Source of the DNA: Chryseobacterium gotjawalense
GTDB taxonomy: Bacteria > Bacteroidota > Bacteroidia > Flavobacteriales > Weeksellaceae
Assembly: GCF_030012525.1 (NCBI RefSeq)
Contig: NZ_CP124855.1
Location: 1,860,001 to 1,924,000 of the forward strand
DNA length: 64,000 nt
Direction: 5' to 3'
The notes below the pieces were generated by a model. It had not been told where the DNA came from and searched no databases. It worked only from the letters and a program-made list of their open reading frames with translations. Below are positions 58,457 to 64,000 of the stretch, in pieces. Every line of letters starts with the position of its first letter. Position 1 is the stretch's first letter. A program made the translations under genes and the position numbers.

Positions 58457-59476
58457 ATGATAACCATCCTCATCAAATCCTTTAACCGCCCGTTTTATCT
58501 GGACCGTTGTTTAGCCAGCATTCATCGATTTGTGAAGGGAAATTATAAAGTGAATATCCTGGATGATGGAACGCCAGAAAAATATTTGAATAAAATCAAA
58601 GCGAAATATCCAGAAGTCAACATTCAACGATCCGGGCAATATCATCAAAAAGTTAAGATCGTTCAAGAAAACTTAGAAACCGGAAAAGAAATAGATGGTT
58701 TTCAGATTCCCACTCAATTGTGGATCGATGCCGTAAAAAATGCGACCGATTTCGTTTTGGTCACCGAAGATGATGTTTGGTTTACAAAGCCAGTTGATCT
58801 TGAGGAAATAACCACTCAGATGAAAAATCATGAAATGGCTTTGGTAAAACTGGGCTGGCATGGAAATACAGATGCTTTTAAAGAACTGGATACATCGGCG
58901 ATATCAGAACATTTAAACCGTTCCTATCCGAAGAAACTATTCACTTCCAACCGTTGGGTGATGGATTTGTTTATGCACAATAAATTCAAATTTTTCTCAC
59001 TCCTTTATCGCTTGGGTTTAGTAGACCACCTTACCCAACAAAAATATTGGCAACTGAATTCTATTTTGATGGGAGTCTGGCAAAAAGACTATTGGTTATA
59101 CGTTTGGAAAGACGTGCACGGAAGAGTCGACGAGAAAATGCAGTTGCGAAATGCGGCGGTTTGGTTTCATGAACATAAAAAGAATCTCAACATGGTTGCG
59201 ATGATCCGGGAAGAATGTATGAAAACAACCTTTCAGTCATCGGCAACGAACTCTTACCACAAATCTGATTTTGATTTTGATGTCAATTACTTTAATCACT
59301 TAATAAACGAAGCTTGGCTTAATGAATCTTTTGATGTGATGCAAAATTTCCCGCAGGATTTCAGTTTAAGTTACTTTGAGAAATTTTTAGATAAGAAAAT
59401 CAATATCGAAGAATTTCAAAAGTGGGTTGCACAATTTAAAGATTTATACCGAAGCTTAGGGGCGATCGTAGACTAA
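58457..59476 (+). CDS. Glycosyltransferase, GT2-like with an EDD motif
   Basis: A 339-residue protein with a GT-A start (ITILIKSFNRPFYLDRCLASI, 2-22), VNILDDGTPEKYLNKI near 33-48 and FVLVTEDDVWFTKPVDL near 98-114, where EDD stands in place of the usual DXD. The centre (about 120-200) is basic and aromatic. The C-terminal 80 residues look like an additional helical part. It is separated from the next GT4 gene by only 5 bases, so these two are cotranscribed. Assignment to GT2 is by fold pattern; donor unknown. Confidence 0.75.
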   Translation: MITILIKSFNRPFYLDRCLASIHRFVKGNYKVNILDDGTPEKYLNKIKAKYPEVNIQRSGQYHQKVKIVQENLETGKEIDGFQIPTQLWIDAVKNATDFVLVTEDDVWFTKPVDLEEITTQMKNHEMALVKLGWHGNTDAFKELDTSAISEHLNRSYPKKLFTSNRWVMDLFMHNKFKFFSLLYRLGLVDHLTQQKYWQLNSILMGVWQKDYWLYVWKDVHGRVDEKMQLRNAAVWFHEHKKNLNMVAMIREECMKTTFQSSATNSYHKSDFDFDVNYFNHLINEAWLNESFDVMQNFPQDFSLSYFEKFLDKKINIEEFQKWVAQFKDLYRSLGAIVD

Positions 59477-59481
59477 ACCGA

Positions 59482-60621
59482 ATGGAACAAAAGATACCTA
59501 AAAAGAAAATTTTATTTCGCCACCGTTCATTGGAGATGGGCGGAATCGAGAATGTATTGCTTGCCATTTTAAATCATCTGGATCAGTCAAAGTATGAAAT
59601 TACTTTATTGTTAAATTATAAACAGGGCGATTTTCTGGATAGAGTTCCTGAAGGAATAAGGGTTTTGAGTATTGGAAAAGGCACCCAAAATTTCTCTAAA
59701 AACACAACTATCTATCTATTGCAAAAGAGTTCGCGAAGATTAAAGTATTTTCGGTTTCAAAAAAATCCAAAAGCATTTTACAGAAAACATCAACTTTTAA
59801 ATTTAGATTTTGAAGTAGCATTCAGTCATTATATGTTTGATGATATTTTGAACAGTCCGAATCTGAAAAGTAAAAAGATATTTTGGTTTCATGGTGATTT
59901 AAGAAATTCCGGTTTTACCGTTGCAGAAAACAACCGGTTCGTGCAGCAAATGACGCAATTTGATACAGGTGTTTTTGTTTCTCACTTTTCTAAAAACAGT
60001 ATCGAAAAGACTTGGGGCGTTGTTTTAAATAATTCACAGGTTATTTATAATCTAATGCCAATAAATGAAATCCTGGAAAAATCACAGCAGACTCAACAGG
60101 ATTTCGGTAAAATTGATTTCGTTTCTGTTGGCAGATTGTTTCATCAAAAAGGTTTTAAGGATTTGCTGTCAGCACACATTCGTCTCATAAAAGAAGGATA
60201 TCCTATTAAAACGTTGTTAATTGGTGAGGGAAATCAGCGAGTGGAATTAGAAAAAATAATTCAAGATAATAACGTGGCAGATAGTTTTATTTTGGGTGGC
60301 TATCAACAAAATCCCTATTTTTATATAAAAACAGCATCCAGTTTTATTTTACCATCTTATAGTGAAGGTTACGGCCTTGTAGTCGCAGAAGCACTGTTGC
60401 TGGACACTTACGTTTTATCTACCAATGTCGGAGGAATTCCTGAAATTATAGCATCTGAGGATAACGGGGCATTATTTTCACCTGGAGCTGAGAATGTTTA
60501 CACCGCAATGAAAAAAGTTTTAAATGAGAAAAAGTCTATTACTGAGAACAGCAATTCTAAACAAAAAATTATCAAAAGAAATCAAAACACTTATGATCAA
60601 TTAAATGATCTTTTTAAATAA
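59482..60621 (+). CDS. Glycosyltransferase family 4
   Basis: A 379-residue GT-B enzyme. The N-terminal glycine motif MGGIENVLLAIL is near 19-30; the C-terminal domain has DFVSVGRLFHQKGFKDLLSAH near 213-233 and the E-x7-E donor loop in SYSEGYGLVVAEALLLDTYVL near 292-312. The pattern is that of GT4 retaining enzymes of capsule and O-antigen synthesis. It resembles the gene at 61428 in its opening and motif order, suggesting an old duplication. It follows the EDD protein by 5 bases. Confidence 0.9.
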   Translation: MEQKIPKKKILFRHRSLEMGGIENVLLAILNHLDQSKYEITLLLNYKQGDFLDRVPEGIRVLSIGKGTQNFSKNTTIYLLQKSSRRLKYFRFQKNPKAFYRKHQLLNLDFEVAFSHYMFDDILNSPNLKSKKIFWFHGDLRNSGFTVAENNRFVQQMTQFDTGVFVSHFSKNSIEKTWGVVLNNSQVIYNLMPINEILEKSQQTQQDFGKIDFVSVGRLFHQKGFKDLLSAHIRLIKEGYPIKTLLIGEGNQRVELEKIIQDNNVADSFILGGYQQNPYFYIKTASSFILPSYSEGYGLVVAEALLLDTYVLSTNVGGIPEIIASEDNGALFSPGAENVYTAMKKVLNEKKSITENSNSKQKIIKRNQNTYDQLNDLFK

Positions 60622-60831
60622 TCATAAGTTGCCCTATTCATAGTACTTATCACGAATTATTATTTAAATAAGTTCGGTTTTTCCCGTAAATATCCTAAAG
60701 TTTTCAATTTTCTCATCAAAGCATTTTCGTATTAATATTTTCGATGGCCATCTTGTAAGAATTTCATAAAGCGTACATTTAAACCTATGTTTTCCAAAAT
60801 TTCCAAAGTATATTCTCACAAAAAAACTCAG

Positions 60832-60839
60832 TATATTTG
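60832..60839 (+). promoter_or_regulatory. -7 box next to the acyltransferase start
   Basis: TATATTTG ends 2 bases before the first ATG at 60842. If it is used, the message would begin at or inside the first codons, pointing to the ATG at 60863 as the real start. Confidence 0.35.
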
Positions 60840-60841
60840 CT

Positions 60842-61423
60842 ATGGCAGCAAAAAACCAGCAGATGAATTTACTCTACCGAATTATTCTAAAAGTTGAAGA
60901 CGTCTTTAAAAGACTTCGCGACAAAGCATACATCGAAATCTGCAAATCCCGCGGATTGAAAGTCGGAGAAGACGTAATTTTTATCGAAGCGCCAAAATTT
61001 GGGTCAGAACCGTATTTAATAGAAATCGGTAACCGCACAAAAATTACTGCAAACTGTACTTTCATCAATCACGATGGCGCAATGTATGTGATTCGTTCTA
61101 TGGAAAAATACCGGGATGCCAGAAATTTCGGTCGGATAAAAATTGGCAAAAACTGTTTCATTGGAAATAACTGCACCATTCTTCCCGGTGTTGAAATGGG
61201 CGACAATTGTATTTTGGGAGCCGGTTCAGTTTTGAATTCATCAACTCCACCCAACTCGGTTTTTGCCGGAGTTCCTGCAAAATTCATTTGTACTGTTGAA
61301 GAATACGGCGATAAAGCCTTAAAAAACAACGTGATTTATCCGAGAGAACTGGAAAAAATCCGTCCAAATTTAGATGCTTATATTAAAGAAAATTTACCGC
61401 ATACGTACAAACCAGTAAAATAA
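60842..61423 (+). CDS. Hexapeptide-repeat O-acyltransferase
   Basis: A 193-residue left-handed beta-helix acyltransferase. Hexapeptide repeats begin near 35 (LKVGEDVIFIEAPKFG) and are clearest at about 100-150 (IGKNCFIGNNCTILPGVEMGDNCILGAGSVL, then VFAGVPAKFI). FINHDGAMYV near 71-80 supplies the catalytic His typical of the maltose/galactoside acetyltransferase class. The enzyme would O-acetylate a sugar of the polysaccharide using acetyl-CoA. A second ATG at 60863 (187 residues) is an alternative start because the -7 box abuts the first. GT4 at 61428 follows after 4 bases. Confidence 0.85.
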   Translation: MAAKNQQMNLLYRIILKVEDVFKRLRDKAYIEICKSRGLKVGEDVIFIEAPKFGSEPYLIEIGNRTKITANCTFINHDGAMYVIRSMEKYRDARNFGRIKIGKNCFIGNNCTILPGVEMGDNCILGAGSVLNSSTPPNSVFAGVPAKFICTVEEYGDKALKNNVIYPRELEKIRPNLDAYIKENLPHTYKPVK

Positions 61424-61427
61424 TTCT

Positions 61428-62591
61428 GTGGTTGCAAAAAAGAAAATCCTCATCAGAATTGGCTCTCTCCGTCACGGTGGCGCAGAAAAAGTATTGGTGA
61501 CTTTCCTGAAAAATCTGCCAAAAGATAAATATGAGATCGATCTTTTATTAAATTTATATTCGGGAAAATATCTCGCCGAAGTCCCAAGCTGGATTACTGT
61601 TTTGTATCTGAATAAAGGCGAAATGATTACCACCAACCGACTTCAGGATTTACCGGTGAAAGCATTCCGTGTTGCATATCAAAAGGTTTTGAAAAGGTTT
61701 CCAAAACTGCTTTACCAGTTTATTTTAAAAAAGAAAAAATACGATATTGAGTTTGCAGCCATCCATGGAATGCGGGACGAAATACTGAATTCACCCCTGA
61801 AATCTTCCAAAAAAATGATTTGGATTCATAATGATTTAAAGAAAACCGAATTCCATCATTATACCGATCAAGAAATCCGGAAGTTTTTCTCATTCGATAA
61901 AATAATGGTCATTTCCGAAAAAATACAGCACGATTTCGAAAATTTAGCGACGACAGCAAAAGAAAAACAGAAAATTGTAAGAATCTACAACCCACTGGAT
62001 ACAGAGGAAATTTTGGTAAAATCAGCAGTTGGAAGTTGGAAGCAGGAAGAAGAAACTGAAAAAAAAGCACCGGTTTTCCTTTCAGTCGGAACAGTTTTCC
62101 CTCAAAAAGGATTTGACCGGTTGCTGAAAGTTCACAAACGACTATTGGATGAAGGATTTAGCCACAAAATTCTCATTCTGGGCGATGGTTATGATTTTGA
62201 AAACATCAAAAAACTAAAAGAAGAACTAGGCGTTTGTGAAACCGCTACTCTTTTGGGGTTTACCGATAATCCTTATCCTTATTTTAAAGAGGCTGATTAT
62301 TATATTTTAAGCTCGAGATATGAAGGTTTCCCGACGGTTTTGTTGGAAGCCATTACTTTAAAAAAGAAAATTATTGCGACAGACGTTTCCGGTGTCCGGG
62401 AGATGTTGGAAGACGGAAAACTCGGATTAATCGTAGAAAATTCAGAAGACGGAATTTATGAAGGTATGAAAAAAGCGCTTCAGAACCCTGAAGATTTTAA
62501 GGCGTATTCTGCACAACTGGAAAATTATGAAATGCCTTTCAACTTAGAAAATTCGGTCAATGCGATCATCAAAATTATGGATGAATTATAA
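61428..62591 (+). CDS. Glycosyltransferase family 4
   Basis: A 387-residue GT-B enzyme with a GTG start at 61428. The glycine motif RHGGAEKVLVTFL is near 14-26; the C-terminal domain has FLSVGTVFPQKGFDRLLKVHKRL near 216-238 and the E-x7-E donor loop SSRYEGFPTVLLEAITLKKKIIATD near 290-314. Motif order matches the GT4 at 59482. It follows the acyltransferase by 4 bases and its 3' end overlaps an extended reading of the next gene. Donor unknown. Confidence 0.92.
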   Translation: MVAKKKILIRIGSLRHGGAEKVLVTFLKNLPKDKYEIDLLLNLYSGKYLAEVPSWITVLYLNKGEMITTNRLQDLPVKAFRVAYQKVLKRFPKLLYQFILKKKKYDIEFAAIHGMRDEILNSPLKSSKKMIWIHNDLKKTEFHHYTDQEIRKFFSFDKIMVISEKIQHDFENLATTAKEKQKIVRIYNPLDTEEILVKSAVGSWKQEEETEKKAPVFLSVGTVFPQKGFDRLLKVHKRLLDEGFSHKILILGDGYDFENIKKLKEELGVCETATLLGFTDNPYPYFKEADYYILSSRYEGFPTVLLEAITLKKKIIATDVSGVREMLEDGKLGLIVENSEDGIYEGMKKALQNPEDFKAYSAQLENYEMPFNLENSVNAIIKIMDEL

Positions 62592-62610
62592 ATCTTTTAT
62601 CTTTGTTCTA

Positions 62611-63168
62611 ATGTCTGAAAAAACTACCCTTCAAAAAGATTTCTATCGCGAAAGCGGAAAATGGCTTTCTACATTTCAAATTTGGATGAAATGTTTCAGC
62701 CCCAATCTGCATTTTATTTATCTTTTAAGAACTACCCAAAAATATCCGAAAAATACTTTTTTAGGGAAAATCTGGCGTTTGATTTTAAGACATTATCAAA
62801 TTAAATATGGCTTCCAAATCTATCCGGAAACCCAAATCGGCGAAGGATTATATCTTGGTCACTGGGGAACTTTGGTCATCAATCCGAAAGTGAAAATCGG
62901 CAAAAACTGCAATATTGCTCAAGGCGTTACGATTGCGCAGGCGAACCGCGGTAAAAATGAAGGCGTCCCCGAAATCGGAAACGAAGTCTGGATCGGTCCC
63001 AATGCTGTGATTGTTGGGAACATCAAAATCGGCAATAATGTTCTGATTGCTCCGAACGCTTATGTAAATTTCGATGTGCCAACAAACTCAGTTGTAATAG
63101 GAAATCCCGCCACTTTTTCAATGAAAGAAAACGCCACATCCGGCTATATCAATAACAAAATTTCCTAG
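62611..63168 (+). CDS. Serine acetyltransferase-like hexapeptide acyltransferase
   Basis: A 185-residue protein, start at the ATG 62611 (MSEKTTLQKDF); the longer frame from 62560 would overlap the upstream GT4 gene. The first 60 residues are helical, then hexapeptide repeats fill about 65-170: IGEGLYLGHWGTLVINPKVKIGKNC, VTIAQANRGKNEG, IGNEVWIGPNAVIVG, IKIGNNVLIAPNAYV. The layout is that of serine acetyltransferase and of capsule O-acetyltransferases; the neighbourhood favours the latter. It ends the polysaccharide run. A TATCTTTG box at 62598-62605 is too close to the ATG to be a normal promoter. Confidence 0.85.
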   Translation: MSEKTTLQKDFYRESGKWLSTFQIWMKCFSPNLHFIYLLRTTQKYPKNTFLGKIWRLILRHYQIKYGFQIYPETQIGEGLYLGHWGTLVINPKVKIGKNCNIAQGVTIAQANRGKNEGVPEIGNEVWIGPNAVIVGNIKIGNNVLIAPNAYVNFDVPTNSVVIGNPATFSMKENATSGYINNKIS

Positions 63169-63261
63169 AATTTTTCACCACAAGTCAATAATGGTGACCA
63201 AGCTATCCGCTTGCAGAGCGGTTTCTATACCATCATTTAAATAGAAATATGGTTTAAATGC

Positions 63262-63360
63262 TTAAGTACAACTGTACTTTGGCGCGTCATTTTGTGCAGA
63301 GAAATTCAGAGAAACTACAACCGCCAGGGCAACTAGTGGTTTGAAAAGCTTAAGATTCAT
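63262..63360 (-). CDS. Tiny secreted peptide, 32 residues
   Basis: ATG at 63360 reads MNLKLFKPLVALAVVVSLNF, then SAQNDAPKYSCT and TAA. The first 22 residues form a good signal peptide with an A-Q cut, leaving a mature piece of only 10 residues that ends in a Cys-Thr. Either it is a real small secreted peptide or the remains of a longer exported protein cut by a stop codon. It lies downstream of the lipoprotein gene terminator and has no clear family. Confidence 0.45.
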   Translation of the reverse strand: MNLKLFKPLVALAVVVSLNFSAQNDAPKYSCT

Positions 63361-63383
63361 GTGAGTGATTTTGATAATAGGTT

Positions 63384-63419
63384 TAAAAAAAACCCAACAT
63401 TGTTACAAATGATGGGTTT
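63384..63419 (-). terminator. Terminator of the 63464-63829 lipoprotein gene
   Basis: A 12-bp stem with one T-T mismatch (63390-63401 with 63408-63419), loop of six, followed on the minus strand by T8-9. Confidence 0.85.
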
Positions 63420-63463
63420 AACTTATCTATTCCTTTGCTAACTAACTGCATTTATTGCAGAAC

Positions 63464-63829
63464 TTAAGGTGGCGACTGAATAGTCCCCATATGTTTAAAC
63501 GCATTTCCTAAAACTGCCGCAATGATAACGGTTCCCACTACAACCGAACCTCCAACATATAAAGCAGCTGTTTTAGCAGCTGAAAACTTTCGTTTTTTCG
63601 GGTTGGTAAATTCGCTATTTGCGATGGTAAACTGTTTACTGTTTTTTAAAACAACCAGCGAATCCTGCCTAATTTCAATAAGCTGTATTTTACTAATTCT
63701 TTTATGTTCATCTGTTATCTTATAAATCCCTCCACTTTCTGTTGGTATATTCTGAAAATTACGGTAAGAATAACAACTCGAAAGGGCTAGCAACACAACA
63801 ACCAGGATAATTGACATTCTCATAATCAT
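63464..63829 (-). CDS. Small lipoprotein with a C-terminal membrane segment
   Basis: A 121-residue protein. The lipobox ALSSC puts Cys at 19 after a hydrophobic stretch. The middle (30-85) is polar and basic, with IQLIEIRQDSLVVLKNSKQFTIANSEF suggesting a small beta unit, and residues about 88-109 (AALYVGGSVVVGTVIIAAVLG) form a transmembrane or amphipathic segment. No family is recognised. The frame has ATGs at 63829, 63823 and 63817; the first is used here. A terminator follows. Confidence 0.7.
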   Translation of the reverse strand: MIMRMSIILVVVLLALSSCYSYRNFQNIPTESGGIYKITDEHKRISKIQLIEIRQDSLVVLKNSKQFTIANSEFTNPKKRKFSAAKTAALYVGGSVVVGTVIIAAVLGNAFKHMGTIQSPP

Positions 63830-63958
63830 TTGATTTAAAATTTATTTTCTTTATAAAAAGCCTTTAACCACAAATAACAATGTTAAAACTACACAAAAAC
63901 AACTTTAAAAAAGATATTTTATATGGTTATAAAACTTAAATTACCCTCCAAAACATTG

Positions 63959-64000
63959 CTAATTTGATTTTTTCGCTTTAATCATCGCCTCCAACATATC
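63959..64000 (-). CDS. C-terminal end of a gene cut by the window edge
   Basis: The minus strand reads DMLEAMIKAKKSN and then TAG (63959-63961). The codons look protein-like, but 13 residues are too few to assign a family. Confidence 0.4.
   Translation of the reverse strand, partial: DMLEAMIKAKKSN

Noticed and set aside
60664-60819. Minus-strand GTG frame of 51 codons and a second overlapping protein-like frame
   Set aside because: Lies in a 220-base gap ahead of the acyltransferase; two frames look equally protein-like, no signal or family, so chance is likely.

Overview
The window is AT-rich DNA from a member of the Bacteroidota, most likely the Chryseobacterium/Kaistella group (Flavobacteriia, Weeksellaceae). 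The evidence is SusC/SusD pairs whose SusC signal peptides are of the Chryseobacterium type, bacillithiol synthase BshC, a GYDIA-type GHMP kinase, an ISAon1-type ISL3 element, lipoproteins with a Cys-polar start, and promoters of the Bacteroidota form TTG-N(19-21)-TAnnTTTG instead of the sigma-70 form. Few genes show a Shine-Dalgarno site.

Layout. (1) 1-7.6 kb is a mixed accessory and housekeeping stretch: a compact AAA ATPase, a HigBA-type toxin-antitoxin pair, two small lipoproteins, a PspC-like membrane protein, a GNAT acetyltransferase, a SIMPL protein, and a three-gene operon of tandem secreted paralogues that each begin with a CarboxypepD_reg-like domain. (2) 8.05-8.52 kb is ssrA (tmRNA) with a 22-bp perfect terminator stem. 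An intact ISL3-family insertion sequence (8564-9964) with an exact 8-bp target duplication follows. (3) 10.2-20.3 kb holds an exported protein of unknown family, pckA, and a minus-strand run porin > bshC > LysM/periplasmic-binding-like protein > fabD > GHMP kinase. (4) 20.5-21.0 kb is a scar: the first codons of an IS4-type transposase next to a 5'-truncated paralogue of the 10.2-kb exported protein. (5) 21.1-39.5 kb has four consecutive susC-susD pairs, all on the minus strand, each with its own terminator and the same promoter TTG-N20-CATATTTG. The leaders of pairs 2 and 3 are near-identical direct repeats. (6) 40.3-45.1 kb is the conserved rimP-nusA-infB operon. (7) 45.2-63.2 kb is a surface polysaccharide cluster: UDP-sugar dehydrogenase, a membrane protein, an O-antigen-type ABC exporter (permease plus ATPase with a Wzt-like C-terminal domain), an FkbM methyltransferase, ten glycosyltransferases (two in reverse orientation) and two left-handed beta-helix acyltransferases. 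(8) The right edge has a tiny secreted peptide ORF, a small lipoprotein, and the tail of a further gene.

How the genes may work together. The polysaccharide cluster can be read as: uronic acid sugar supply (Ugd), assembly by glycosyltransferases, O-methyl and O-acetyl decoration, and export through the ABC transporter, whose ATPase domain probably reads a terminal modification. The Sus-like pairs are outer-membrane importers for unknown ligands. No glycosidase, peptidase or sigma/anti-sigma pair lies among them, so their substrates cannot be told from context. The bshC run mixes thiol, lipid and envelope functions.

No CRISPR array, prophage or obvious defence island was seen. The least explained items are the three tandem CarboxypepD_reg-like proteins, the LysM x4 plus periplasmic-binding-fold fusion, the shared promoter module of the four susCD operons, and the exported family represented by one intact and one broken gene.
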